A stretch of DNA of 64,000 nt from DASUPK01 sp963815665 (GCA_963815665.1 CAWFHN010000011.1:372001-436000); one strand, 5' to 3'; positions 7,636 through 16,734 are shown, counted from the first letter of the stretch. The notes: generated from the letters alone by a model not told the origin. Made by a program: numbers and translations.

Positions 7636-10296
7636 ATGGCCTCGCCTGGATCCTCCCGTGTTGATCCGAGGGTGCTCCGAGCGGAGCGAGGAGCAACCCG
7701 TGTCATGTTGGATCCGTATGACTACGGGGAGGTCAGGCGACTGGCCGCGGAGCTGGAGCTGGCAGAGCCGGTCGCGGTGACGCTCGTCCGTCGCGGCTAT
7801 CGCACGGTCGATGCGGCGCGGCGCTTCCTCGAGGCGCGCGAGTCGCACGAGCCCACGGAGTTCCGCGGCATGGAGGAGGTCTGCGAGCAGGTCCTCGCCG
7901 TGGCGCGCGGCCACGGACGGATCACGATCCACGGCGACTACGACGTCGACGGGGTCACCTCGACCGCCATCCTCGTCTCGACCCTCCGCTCGCTCGGTGC
8001 GGAGTGCGACTGGTTGATCCCCGACCGCCTCTTGGACGGCTACGGGCTGACGATGGCGAGCGTCGAGCAGTTGCAGCGACGCGGCACCGAGCTGGTGATC
8101 ACGGTCGACTGCGGGATCGGCTCGGTCGACGAAGTCGCGGCGGCGCGCGCCGCGGGCATCCAGGTCGTGGTGACCGATCATCACCTGCCCGGCGAGCGGC
8201 TCCCCGACTGCCCGGTTATTCATCCGGTGGTCTCCGACTACCCGTTCGAGGGGCTATGCGCCGCCGGCGTCGCCCACAAGCTCGCCACCGCGCTCTGCGA
8301 CGCGGCTGGCCGCGGTGCCGTTGAGACCGCGAGCGGGAGGCGCCATCCGACCGACGCCGACCTGGACCTGGTCGCCCTCGCCACCGTCGCCGACATGGTC
8401 CCGCTGGTCGGCGAGAACCGCCGCCTCGTCCGGGAGGGCCTGCGAGTGCTCCGGGACAGCCCGCGCGTCGGCCTACGCGCCCTGATGGCCGTCGCGTCGG
8501 TCGATCCCCAGACCATCGACGCCGGCGCCCTGGGCTTCCGGCTCGCTCCGCGGATCAACGCCGCAGGCCGGCTCTACCGGGCGGATGCGGGCGTCGAGCT
8601 CATGCTCACGGACGACCCGGACCGCGCCGCCGCGATCGCCGCCGAGCTCGATCGGGCCAACGCCGAGCGCCGCTGGGCCGAGCGGGAGGTCGTGGAGGGA
8701 GCGGAGCGGGCGCGCTCCGCGCTGCCGCCGTCCCAGGCGGACGCCTCGGCGCTCGTCCTCGCTGGTGAGGGATGGCATCCCGGGGTCGTCGGGATCGCTG
8801 CTTCCCGGCTGGCCGAGCGCCATTTCCGGCCCACGATCCTGCTCTCGGTCGACGGCGCCCGGGCCAAGGGCTCGGCCCGGAGCATCCCGGGGTTCGACCT
8901 GGTGGCCGCCCTCGACGCTACCTCAGAGCACCTCGACCGCTACGGCGGTCACCGCGCCGCGGCGGGCCTCGAGCTGGAGGCGGATCGACTCGACGCCTTC
9001 CGCGACGCCTTCATCGAGCACGCGTCCTCGAAGATCGAGGACGCCGACCTGGTCCGGACGGACCGGCTGGACGCGCTGGTGGGTGTCGGCCGGGACGGGA
9101 TCGGCATGGACCTCGCCCGTCAGCTCGAGAGCCTCGGCCCGTTCGGCATGGGCAACCCCGGGCCGCGCCTGTTGGTCCCCTCGGGGCGGCTGCGGGAGGT
9201 GCGGCCGCTGGGCGAGGGGGGCAAGCACTCCCGGTTCCAGCTCGAGAGCGGCGCCGGTCGCGCGGCCGGCGTGGCGTTCGGGATGAACGGCGAGATCACG
9301 CGGCGCGAGGACCAGTCGCTCGATCTCTCCGTTGAGCTCGAGGTCGATCGCTGGAACGGCACCGAGCAGCCGCGGGTGGTGGTGCGCGAGTTGTATCCGC
9401 TCGTCGGCGCGGACCATGGTGATCCGGACCGCCGCCCCTGCGGTCAGGGCTGCCCAGCTCCGGATGACGAGTGGTGGGAGCGGTTCGAGCGCGAGCTGGC
9501 CAGGGCCGCGGACGGGCAACCGGGAGCGCTCCTGGACGTGAGGGCACCAGAGGCCCTCCGGCGCGAGCAGGTCGACCGCCGCGGCGGTGCGGCGGTGGCC
9601 TCGCTGGCGGAGCTGATCTCTAGTGGCGAGCCGGTGCTTGCGATCTGCGCGGACGCCGCGCGGCGGGCGAAGCTCGCCTCCTCCGCGGCGGACCCGCGCC
9701 GGTTCGGCGCCGCGGTGCCACGGATCGCCTGCTGCCGGTGCGGTACCGATTCGCTCGACGCCGCGCTCGCCGAGCCCCCTGGCGCCGGGCTCGTCCTGGT
9801 CGACTGGACCGTGGTGGCTCTCCGGCCGGAGTCCGTGCGGCGCTTCCCCCACGTCGTCGTGATCGATCCGGCGCCCAGCGAGGCGCTGGAGGGGCTGGCC
9901 TGGGCGACGAAGGTCGGGGGGTTTGCACACCTCGCGTGGGGCCCGGTGGAGCTGGAGCTCACCGAGCGGCTGCTCGGCAGGGAGTGGGATCTGCGGGGAG
10001 CGATTGCCGAGATCTGGCGCGCGCTCGCCGAATTCGACGGTGAGGTGGAGGGCACGGCCTTGCGCTCGGCGCTCGAAGGCGCCTCCGAGTACCCCCGGAC
10101 TCCGGAGACGGCCGCCCGCTGCGTGCGGGTTCTGTGTGAGCTCGGACTGTGCGAATGGCACCCGGATCGCGCCGCCGGGGCGCTGCGGGTTTTATCCTCG
10201 GAGAGGACCGATCTGGGGCGATCGCGGGTCTACGGGGCCTGTCTCGCCAGACACCAGGAGGCCATCCGATTCCTGCGAGCAAGAGCACTGGCATAA
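7636..10296 (+). CDS. recJ: Single-stranded-DNA-specific exonuclease RecJ with C-terminal extension
   Basis: 886 residues, far longer than the roughly 570 of E. coli RecJ. The DHH core has HGDYDVDGVTSTAILVS (motif I, near residue 98), ITVDCGIGS and VVTDHHLPGE (the DHH motif, near residue 180). The DHHA1 region includes YGGHRAAAGLELE, and an OB-like segment follows (PFGMGNPGPRLLVPSG). After about residue 600 there is an extra 285-residue region with RecA-like features (VLVDWTVVAL, HVVVIDPAPSEALEGL) and four Cys in a short stretch; it recalls the extra C-terminal domains of Gram-positive RecJ but I cannot name it. ATG 7636 follows a -10 TAAGTT by 6 bases, so a leaderless start is likely. Confidence 0.93.
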   Translation: MASPGSSRVDPRVLRAERGATRVMLDPYDYGEVRRLAAELELAEPVAVTLVRRGYRTVDAARRFLEARESHEPTEFRGMEEVCEQVLAVARGHGRITIHGDYDVDGVTSTAILVSTLRSLGAECDWLIPDRLLDGYGLTMASVEQLQRRGTELVITVDCGIGSVDEVAAARAAGIQVVVTDHHLPGERLPDCPVIHPVVSDYPFEGLCAAGVAHKLATALCDAAGRGAVETASGRRHPTDADLDLVALATVADMVPLVGENRRLVREGLRVLRDSPRVGLRALMAVASVDPQTIDAGALGFRLAPRINAAGRLYRADAGVELMLTDDPDRAAAIAAELDRANAERRWAEREVVEGAERARSALPPSQADASALVLAGEGWHPGVVGIAASRLAERHFRPTILLSVDGARAKGSARSIPGFDLVAALDATSEHLDRYGGHRAAAGLELEADRLDAFRDAFIEHASSKIEDADLVRTDRLDALVGVGRDGIGMDLARQLESLGPFGMGNPGPRLLVPSGRLREVRPLGEGGKHSRFQLESGAGRAAGVAFGMNGEITRREDQSLDLSVELEVDRWNGTEQPRVVVRELYPLVGADHGDPDRRPCGQGCPAPDDEWWERFERELARAADGQPGALLDVRAPEALRREQVDRRGGAAVASLAELISSGEPVLAICADAARRAKLASSAADPRRFGAAVPRIACCRCGTDSLDAALAEPPGAGLVLVDWTVVALRPESVRRFPHVVVIDPAPSEALEGLAWATKVGGFAHLAWGPVELELTERLLGREWDLRGAIAEIWRALAEFDGEVEGTALRSALEGASEYPRTPETAARCVRVLCELGLCEWHPDRAAGALRVLSSERTDLGRSRVYGACLARHQEAIRFLRARALA

Positions 10297-10337
10297 CGGA
10301 CACGACCAACGGCGAAGCCGCCGTCGGTGACGATGCC

Positions 10338-12629
10338 GTGCGCGATCGCGACCGCCGCGGCCACACGCGCGTCGGCGAGCCCGCCGGCCGGCCCAAGCCG
10401 CCGCGGGCCGACTCGATCACGCGCGAGCTGACCCCCGACCAGCGCGCCCTCCTCGGCGATCTCTTCGCCGTGATCGAGGAGCACAAGTCGGACGGGGCGG
10501 ATCCGATAGACCGCCAGGAGATCGAGCGCGCCTTCGCCTTCGCCTGGGAGAGCCACGCCGGGCAGGAGCGCAAGTCGGGCGAGGACTTCATCACCCACCC
10601 GCTCGGCGTCGCGCGGATCTGCGCCGGCCTGCGACTCGACACGGCGACGCTCTGCGCGGCCCTTCTCCACGACACCGTCGAGGACACCAGCGCGAGCCTC
10701 GATCAGGTGCGCGACGTCTTCGACGACGAGATCGCCCAGCTCGTCGACGGCGTCACCAAGCTCACCGAGATCACCTTCAAGAGCCGCGACGAGAGGCAGG
10801 CTGAGAACTACCGGAAGATGATGGTCGCGATGGCCACCGACGTCAGGGTGATCCTGATCAAGCTGGCCGACCGCCTCCACAACATGCGCACCATCGGCGC
10901 GCTGCCGAAGCAGAAGCAGCAGGAAAAGGCGCGGGAGACCCTGGAGATCTTCGCGCCGCTGGCGCACCGCCTCGGGATCCACGCGATCAAGTGGGAGCTG
11001 GAGGACCTCTCCTTCGCGACGCTCCACCCGCGCAAGTACGACGAGATCAAGGAGCTGGTCGCCCAGCAGCGCACCGAGCGGGAGCGCTACGTGGAGGGCG
11101 CGGGCGAGTTCCTGGCGAAGGAGCTGGCCAAGGTCGGGATCGATGCCGAGATCTCGGGCCGCGCCAAGCACTTCTATTCGATCTACACGAAGATGACCCG
11201 GAAGGGCAGGGAGTTCAACGAGATCTTCGACCTGACCGCGATGCGTGTCCTGGTCGGCTCGGTGAAGGACTGCTACGGCGCCATCGGGATCGTCCACTCG
11301 CTATGGAAGCCGCTGCCGGGCCGCTTCAAGGACTTCGTCGCCATGCCCAAGGCGAACGCCTATCAGGCGCTCCACACGACCGTGATCGGCCCTGAGGGCC
11401 GCCCGCTCGAGATCCAGATCCGCACGCCGGAGATGCACGAGCTCGCCGAGTACGGGATCGCCGCGCACGTGATCTACAAGGAGGGCTCGACCTCGGGCGA
11501 CGCCGGCAAGGAGAAGATGACCTGGCTGCGCCAGCTGATCGAGAACGAGCAGGACCAGGGCCCGAAGGCGTTCCTGGACGCGCTCAAGGTCGACCTGTTC
11601 GAGGACGAGGTCTTCGTCTTCACCCCGAAGGGCGAGGTGAAGAACCTCGCGGCGGGATCGACGCCCCTCGACTTCGCGTACTCGATCCACACCGACGTCG
11701 GCCACCGCTGCGTCGGCTCGAAGGTGAACGGGAAGATCGTCCCGCTGCACTACCAGCTGCGCAGCGGCGACATCGTCGAGGTCCTGACGGCCAAGCAGGG
11801 CCGCGGGCCGTCGCGCGACTGGCTCAAGCTCGTGCGGACCAACCGTGCCCGCAACAAGATCCGCGCCTGGTTCTCGCGAGAGGGCCGCGAGGACGCGGAG
11901 CACGAGGGCCGCGACCAGCTCGCACAGGCCTTCAAGAAGCGCGGGCTGCCGTATCCCAAGCTCGCCGGCTCGCCCCTGCTCGTCGACGTGATCCGCGAGA
12001 TGGGATTCCGCAAGGCGGACGACTTCTACATCGCGCTCGGCCAGTCCAAGGTCTCCACCAAGGTCGTCACCAACAAGGTGATGCAGCGGCTGAAGCGCGG
12101 GGAGGCCGTCGAGGAGGAGCCCGCCGAGGGCCTGATCAAGGGAACCGACGACGCCCGGCGTCGGACCCGTGAGGCCACCAGCTTCGGCATCAAGGTGAAG
12201 GGCATCGACGACGTGGCCGTACGGCTCGCCAAGTGCTGCCGCCCGGTGCCCGGAGACGACATCGTCGGCTACGTCTCGCTGGGTCGCGGGATCACCGTCC
12301 ACCGCGAGGACTGCCGCAACGTCGCCGCGCTGAAGAAGGCGCCCGAGCGCTTCACCGAGGTGAGTTGGGACGGCGACAACGAGTCCTCCTACCGAGTGGA
12401 GCTCCAGGTCGATGCCTGGGACCGAACGCGCCTCCTCGAGGACCTATCGCGCACCTTCGCGGAGGCGGGCCTGAACATCCTCGAAGCGCGCTGCACCACC
12501 AAGCACCCGATGGTGAAGAACCGATTCGTCCTCGAGGTCGGCGACACCGAGCAGCTCAAGCAGTGCATCTCGCGGCTGAGGAACGTCGACTCGGTCTTCG
12601 ACGCATACCGAGTCACCCCGACCGCCTGA
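10338..12629 (+). CDS. rel: Bifunctional (p)ppGpp synthetase/hydrolase, RelA/SpoT family
   Basis: 763 residues from GTG 10338. It makes and degrades the alarmone (p)ppGpp. The N-terminal HD hydrolase has TLCAALLHDTVEDT and KLADRLHNMRTI; the synthetase domain has GRAKHFYSIYTKM and FDLTAMRVLV, then PKANAYQALHTTVIGPEG. A TGS domain follows (VFVFTPKGEVKNLAAGSTPL), then a helical/zinc-finger region (AKCCRPVPGDDIVGYVSLGRG) and a C-terminal ACT domain. The intact HD and synthetase motifs suggest one bifunctional Rel. The frame is open back to 10149 inside recJ; an ATG there would add 63 low-complexity residues and overlap recJ by 148 bases, so GTG 10338 is preferred with moderate certainty. Confidence 0.93.
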   Translation: MRDRDRRGHTRVGEPAGRPKPPRADSITRELTPDQRALLGDLFAVIEEHKSDGADPIDRQEIERAFAFAWESHAGQERKSGEDFITHPLGVARICAGLRLDTATLCAALLHDTVEDTSASLDQVRDVFDDEIAQLVDGVTKLTEITFKSRDERQAENYRKMMVAMATDVRVILIKLADRLHNMRTIGALPKQKQQEKARETLEIFAPLAHRLGIHAIKWELEDLSFATLHPRKYDEIKELVAQQRTERERYVEGAGEFLAKELAKVGIDAEISGRAKHFYSIYTKMTRKGREFNEIFDLTAMRVLVGSVKDCYGAIGIVHSLWKPLPGRFKDFVAMPKANAYQALHTTVIGPEGRPLEIQIRTPEMHELAEYGIAAHVIYKEGSTSGDAGKEKMTWLRQLIENEQDQGPKAFLDALKVDLFEDEVFVFTPKGEVKNLAAGSTPLDFAYSIHTDVGHRCVGSKVNGKIVPLHYQLRSGDIVEVLTAKQGRGPSRDWLKLVRTNRARNKIRAWFSREGREDAEHEGRDQLAQAFKKRGLPYPKLAGSPLLVDVIREMGFRKADDFYIALGQSKVSTKVVTNKVMQRLKRGEAVEEEPAEGLIKGTDDARRRTREATSFGIKVKGIDDVAVRLAKCCRPVPGDDIVGYVSLGRGITVHREDCRNVAALKKAPERFTEVSWDGDNESSYRVELQVDAWDRTRLLEDLSRTFAEAGLNILEARCTTKHPMVKNRFVLEVGDTEQLKQCISRLRNVDSVFDAYRVTPTA

Positions 12630-12670
12630 CCAGGGCAATCCCGCCGCGCCGATCTGCCGTATAAATCCAC

Positions 12671-13360
12671 GTGGTGCTATGGGCCAGGGACAGGCTGAGG
12701 CGGCTGGGACTGGTCGCGGGGCTCGTGATCGCCGCCGTGCTCTTCGCCGGGGGGCTCGCGTTGGCGGCATCCCAGACCATCGTCGGTCAGATCGACGACA
12801 CATACACCGCACCGACCTACACCACCGACCAGGGCGAGGTCGTCCAGTTCAACGTCACGGGCGACACCCACAACGTCACCGCCCATCAGAACGGGCCGGA
12901 CGGCGCGGCGCTCTTCCGCACGCCGACCATCTCGGGCGGCACCACCGGCGTCCAGGGCACGCAGTATCTGAGTGCCGGGACCTACACCTTCTTCTGCTCG
13001 GTTCACCCGACCACGATGCAGGCGACGCTGGTCGTGACGGGCAACGGCGCGCCGCAGGCCCGGCCAACGGCCACGCTCCGCGTGCGCAGCAAGAAGCTCG
13101 CCAAGGTGAGCAAGAGGGGCATCCTGGTCGCGATCAACGCGACCGCGAAGGTCGACGGCGCGTCGCTGGTCGCCAAGCTCGGTAAGGCCACGATCGGCAA
13201 GGCCAACGGCCTCTCGCTGGCATCCGGTCAGCAGTTCGCGACCGTGAAGCTGAGCAAGTCCGGGAAGAAGAAGCTCAAGAAGAAGAGCAAGGCGTCAGTG
13301 ACCGTCACGGCCTCTATCCCGTTCGGATCGCCGGCCTCGGGCAAGAAGAAGCTGACCTAG
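12671..13360 (+). CDS. Secreted cupredoxin-like (plastocyanin-type) protein
   Basis: 229 residues. An N-terminal signal segment (about 11-33, LGLVAGLVIAAVLFAGG) is followed by a cupredoxin fold with blue-copper ligands: His in GDTHNVTAH and the C-x-x-H-x-x-x-M pattern in FFCSVHPTTM (about residues 116-123). A second, lysine-rich beta domain follows (AKVSKRGILVAINATAKV), often seen as a surface-attachment or repeat domain. It could be an extracytoplasmic electron carrier or copper-binding protein. GTG 12671 or GTG 12674 starts just after a TATAAA box (12660-12665). Its TAG stop shares the palindrome CTAG with the stop of the convergent HIT gene. Confidence 0.8.
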   Translation: MVLWARDRLRRLGLVAGLVIAAVLFAGGLALAASQTIVGQIDDTYTAPTYTTDQGEVVQFNVTGDTHNVTAHQNGPDGAALFRTPTISGGTTGVQGTQYLSAGTYTFFCSVHPTTMQATLVVTGNGAPQARPTATLRVRSKKLAKVSKRGILVAINATAKVDGASLVAKLGKATIGKANGLSLASGQQFATVKLSKSGKKKLKKKSKASVTVTASIPFGSPASGKKKLT

Positions 13361-13788
13361 TTCTGCCCGACCGCCCTCCGCACCCGCTCGGCCACCTCGC
13401 GCATCTCCTTCTCTGAGCCGTACTTCGTCCGCGGCCAGAAGAAGCCGCGCAGCCCGTCCTTCGGCTTGCGCGGGACCACGTGCACGTGCAGGTGGGGGAC
13501 GCTCTGGCTGACGACGTTGTTGAGCGCGACGAAGGAACCCGGCTTCCTCATCGCCTTCGGCACCGCAACCGAGAGCAACTGTGCATTCGCGAACAGCGGC
13601 CCGAGCAGCTCGCTCGGCAGGTCGGCCAGAGTCTCGTGGTGGTCTCGGGGCACGAGCAGCGAATGCCCTGGAAAGAGCGGGCGGTTGTCGAGGAAGGCGA
13701 TCGTGTGCTCGTCCTCGAGGACCAGATGCGCCGACTCGTCACCCGCGACGATCTGACAGAAGCGGCAGTTAGGGTCCCCCTTGGCCAT
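13357..13788 (-). CDS. HIT-family nucleotide hydrolase
   Basis: 143 residues. The histidine-triad motif is HLHVHVVPRKP (about residues 98-108), with the usual N-terminal CRFCQIVAGDE zinc-type start and LLVPRDHHETL. HIT proteins hydrolyse nucleoside phosphoramidates or dinucleoside polyphosphates in the cytosol; the exact substrate is not readable. The gene lies convergent with the cupredoxin gene and divergent from the next secreted-protein gene. A second, different HIT protein is encoded at 19171-19668. Confidence 0.9.
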   Translation of the reverse strand: MAKGDPNCRFCQIVAGDESAHLVLEDEHTIAFLDNRPLFPGHSLLVPRDHHETLADLPSELLGPLFANAQLLSVAVPKAMRKPGSFVALNNVVSQSVPHLHVHVVPRKPKDGLRGFFWPRTKYGSEKEMREVAERVRRAVGQN

Positions 13789-13851
13789 GTCCGCGATACT
13801 GTCAGAGCGCGGGGAGGAGACCTGACCAGAGCGACCACATCCCGGAGGACC

Positions 13852-14310
13852 GTGCCCGCCGGCCGTCGGCGCCCGCTCGTCTCGGCGCTGGTGGTACTCG
13901 GCGTACTGATCCTGCTCGCTGCGGGCGCCGGGCCCGCGGGCGCGGGAGTCCCGATCAAGACCGGCACGTACAGCGGCAGCACCACCCAGGAGGCGGTGGA
14001 CCCCGGGTTTCGACTGGTTCAGTTCTCCGTGAAGAAGGGGAAGGTGACGCTGACGACGGAGCCGACCGTGGCCTGGGGGCTATGCCTCTCGACCCCGGTC
14101 TTCACGGTCGACGGCACGTCCAGCAAGAAGCTCGGCAGGAACCGCACGTTCACGCTCACGCACACCTTCCTCGGCAACAAGATCGACAAGATCCACGGCA
14201 AATTCGTCAGCTCGCACGAGGTCGACGGGTACGCGATCTACCACTTCAATGCCCAGGACCTCTGCCCCGCGGGGAAGATCAAGGTCAGCTTCACCGCGAG
14301 CCACAAGTAG
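13852..14310 (+). CDS. Secreted protein made of one copy of a duplicated 117-residue domain
   Basis: 152 residues. A basic start and a hydrophobic stretch (about 8-30, ending AGAG) form a signal peptide; the rest (residues 36-152) is one domain. It aligns without gaps to the last 117 residues of the next gene, with 71 of 117 identical by my count. Conserved landmarks are FSVKKGKVTL, FTVDGT, KKLGRNR, TFLGNK and AQDLC; two Cys (78 and 138) are shared and may form a disulfide. I do not recognise the domain. GTG 13852 is chosen because the longer open frame upstream is antisense to the HIT gene and lacks a signal peptide at its start. Confidence 0.75.
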   Translation: MPAGRRRPLVSALVVLGVLILLAAGAGPAGAGVPIKTGTYSGSTTQEAVDPGFRLVQFSVKKGKVTLTTEPTVAWGLCLSTPVFTVDGTSSKKLGRNRTFTLTHTFLGNKIDKIHGKFVSSHEVDGYAIYHFNAQDLCPAGKIKVSFTASHK

Positions 14311-14423
14311 GTCCTCGGCTGACCCCGGGCTCCACCCGGCCGCAACCTCCGCGCTGGTCCCATGTTTCGGCAGATGCCCGCCCCGGTACCCGAATTGGTA
14401 GCTCAGAAAGGGAGTTCTGAGGA

Positions 14424-15584
14424 ATGGCCAGACCTATCGGCATCCGCACCTTTTCGATCGCTGTCGCCGTCGGCGGCATGGGGGCGCTCGTCCTCGCCGT
14501 GACCGCCTCTGCGGCGGTGGTCGGCCAGACGCTTTCGGTGACCGCCTCGAGCCACAAGCAGCCAAAGAATCAGTTCGGGCCACTGAAGTCGCTGGTGACA
14601 GCCCTCGACACGTCCTACGCGCCGCCCTTCACACCGAACGCGACCCAGACAGTCCTGAGCTACAGCGGGGACATCAGCTTCCGCCCCGGCCGGCTGGCCC
14701 AGTGTGACCTGAGCCAGATCAGCACGGTCCCAGCATCCACCGCGCAGAGCATCTGCGGTGCCGCCCAGGTGGGCCAGGGCAGTGCCGTAATCAACAATGG
14801 CGGCCTCACCGGTCAAGTGATCGCATACAACGGTGTCCCCACTGGCGGCAACCCGACGATCGGGCTCCATACCGACCTGTTCGTCGGGGGCACGTACTCG
14901 TTCAGCACGACGCTGACGGGAGTGCTGAATGTCAAGACCAACAACCTCAGCATTTCGATTCCTCCGACCGGCACTTCGATCACGTCCTTCGACACGACGA
15001 TCAACAAGATCAGAACCGGTAAGCAGAACGGGCAGCCGGTCTACTACGCGATGGCCCGTTGCCGCCAGGGCAAGTGGGTCAGCGGCGAAACGACCACGTT
15101 CGACAACGGTCAGCAACTCAGCGCGACGGCGGTGCAGAAATGCAAGCCGACGGCGGCCAAGAAGCACGTCGCGCACCACAAGGGAGGAAAGGGCAGAAAG
15201 CATCCTCGGGGCCCCACGGGGGGGCCGCCGAAGAGCGGCACCTACAAGGGCAAGACCGATCAGGATGCGATCGGTGCGCCCTTCCGGATTATCAAGTTCA
15301 CCCTGAAGAAGGGCAAGGTCACCCTGATTTCCGAGCCGACCACGGCCAGGGAGGCATGTGTCTCGGCGCCGGTGTTCACGCTCGACGGCACTCCGAGGAA
15401 GAAGCTGAGCAGGAACCGCGCCTTCACCTTCACCCGCACGTTCCTCGGGGCCAAGATGGACACGATCCACGGTCGGTGGGTGAACCCGACGAAGGTCGAG
15501 GGATACGCGCTCTACAACTTCCCGGCTCAGGATCTCTGTTCCGCCGGCAAGACGAAGGTGAGCTTCACCGCGCGCCGCAAGTAA
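14424..15584 (+). CDS. Two-domain secreted protein, unknown function
   Basis: 386 residues. A signal peptide (about 10-32) precedes a domain of roughly 210 residues with PFTPNATQTVLSY, SFRPGRLAQCDLS, SICGAAQVG, LHTDLFVGGTYSFS and SIPPTGTSITSFD; from memory similar secreted proteins occur in Solirubrobacterales. A Lys/His/Gly/Pro-rich linker (about 237-268) joins it to a C-terminal domain (270-386) that is 61% identical to the whole mature protein of the gene before it, including Cys 312 and Cys 372. The pair looks like a tandem duplication in which one copy gained or lost the front domain. Start ATG 14424 is preceded by AAGGGAG. Confidence 0.78.
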   Translation: MARPIGIRTFSIAVAVGGMGALVLAVTASAAVVGQTLSVTASSHKQPKNQFGPLKSLVTALDTSYAPPFTPNATQTVLSYSGDISFRPGRLAQCDLSQISTVPASTAQSICGAAQVGQGSAVINNGGLTGQVIAYNGVPTGGNPTIGLHTDLFVGGTYSFSTTLTGVLNVKTNNLSISIPPTGTSITSFDTTINKIRTGKQNGQPVYYAMARCRQGKWVSGETTTFDNGQQLSATAVQKCKPTAAKKHVAHHKGGKGRKHPRGPTGGPPKSGTYKGKTDQDAIGAPFRIIKFTLKKGKVTLISEPTTAREACVSAPVFTLDGTPRKKLSRNRAFTFTRTFLGAKMDTIHGRWVNPTKVEGYALYNFPAQDLCSAGKTKVSFTARRK

Positions 15585-15680
15585 GCGGCCACCAGGTCGC
15601 TCCACTTTGGAGCGGAGGCCGCAGGCCGCAGCGACTTACGTGGGGCGGCCGCTTGTGGCCGCGTTCTGATGGCGAAGCCG
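15583..15680. repeat. Hairpin-rich intergenic element ending TCTGATGGCGAAGCCG
   Basis: Between two convergent genes. Outer arms GCGGCCAC (15585-15592) and GTGGCCGC (15655-15662) are inverted repeats; inside, CGCTCC (15598-15603) pairs with GGAGCG (15609-15614). The 3' end TCTGATGGCGAAGCCG (15665-15680) recurs exactly at 38461-38476, and its last 13 bases recur inside carB and ftsK. It may double as a bidirectional terminator. Confidence 0.5.
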
Positions 15681-15684
15681 TCTC

Positions 15685-16734
15685 TTACGAAACAACCGTC
15701 AGCGCCCCCGGGTCGACCCCGAAGGTGAGCTCGGTGTGCTCGCCGATGTAGTCGCCGTCGACCTGGACCGGGAAGGGCCGGGGCTGCCCGTCCTCGTCCA
15801 TCGAGATCGAGCGGACCCTCGCCTCGGTGACGTCGTCGAACTCGTCGATCTGGCGGTGCTTCGAGACGTGCAGGCGCTTGCTCAGCACCCGCGATGCGAT
15901 CGGGAGCATGTCCCGCTGTTTCGCGCGATGCAGGAGCGCCATCGAGAGCGCACCGTCGTCGAGGCCGATGTCATCGCAGATGCGAATCGGGATGTTGGCG
16001 AAGTAGGTGAAGGGATCCGAGTTCTGCGCGATCGCGGTCACGCCCTCGTGCTTCTCGCCGGCGATCTCGAGCTCGAGCCGGACCGGGTTTCGCAGGTAGT
16101 GGCGGTAGAAGCCGGTGACCGCGGCCCACGTGTAGTACCACTGGCGGGCGCGGGCCTTGAGGCGCGGGTGGGCATCGACGCGCTTGACGACCGTCGCGTC
16201 CAGCCCGACGCCGCAGGCGAAGACGAAGTGGCGGCCGTTGCAGCGGCCCAGGTCGATCTTGCTGGGGTTGAAGTCGTCGGCGAGCCCGATCAGGTGCTCG
16301 GTGGCGTCGACGACGTCATTGGGGATGCCGAGCGTCCGGCAGACGACGTTGGTGGAGCCGCCGGGGAGAACGGAGACGGGAACGTCGGTCCCCGCGAGCC
16401 CATTTGCGACCTCGTTGAGGGTCCCGTCCCCGCCGAAGGCGACGACGATGTCGTACTCGCCGTGCCGCGCCTCGCGGCCGATCTCTATCGCGTGCTCCGC
16501 CGCCTCGGTGTCGACGGCCTCGACGTCGTAGCGAGCCTGCAGGGCGTAGACGACGAGGTTCTTGAGCCGGTCGGAGACGGTGGTCGCGTACGGGTTGACG
16601 ATGATCAGCATCCGCTTGCGGTCCGCATCCGGCGCCAGGGGGACGGCCGCGGCCGCCGGAGCCGGTTCTCTGCGGGCAGGGGCAATCGTCGGCGGCACGG
16701 TTCTTCTAACCCCCGCTCGCGACCGGGTTACCAC
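15685..16734 (-). CDS. Diacylglycerol/lipid kinase, YegS/DagK family
   Basis: 349 residues. The catalytic domain starts with MLIIVNPYA (about residue 42) and contains the nucleotide-binding signature VVAFGGDGTLNEVANGL, then LPGGSTNVVCRTLGIP and LGRCNGRHFVFACGVGLDA. Such kinases phosphorylate diacylglycerol, sphingoid bases or related lipids at the membrane; the substrate cannot be inferred. The first 40 residues are Ala/Pro-rich and may be an overlong start. The gene overlaps the upstream MBL gene by 29 bases, suggesting one minus-strand operon with manB. Confidence 0.9.
   Translation of the reverse strand: MVTRSRAGVRRTVPPTIAPARREPAPAAAAVPLAPDADRKRMLIIVNPYATTVSDRLKNLVVYALQARYDVEAVDTEAAEHAIEIGREARHGEYDIVVAFGGDGTLNEVANGLAGTDVPVSVLPGGSTNVVCRTLGIPNDVVDATEHLIGLADDFNPSKIDLGRCNGRHFVFACGVGLDATVVKRVDAHPRLKARARQWYYTWAAVTGFYRHYLRNPVRLELEIAGEKHEGVTAIAQNSDPFTYFANIPIRICDDIGLDDGALSMALLHRAKQRDMLPIASRVLSKRLHVSKHRQIDEFDDVTEARVRSISMDEDGQPRPFPVQVDGDYIGEHTELTFGVDPGALTVVS

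Noticed and set aside
10313..10322. GGCGAAGCCG near the rel start, matching the repeat core
   Set aside because: The flanks share nothing with the other copies (no GAT before it, no hairpin body); one 10-mer match in GC-rich DNA is likely chance.
13480..14310. A longer version of the secreted-domain protein starting inside the HIT gene
   Set aside because: The extra 124 residues are antisense to a well-conserved HIT protein and would place the signal peptide internally.
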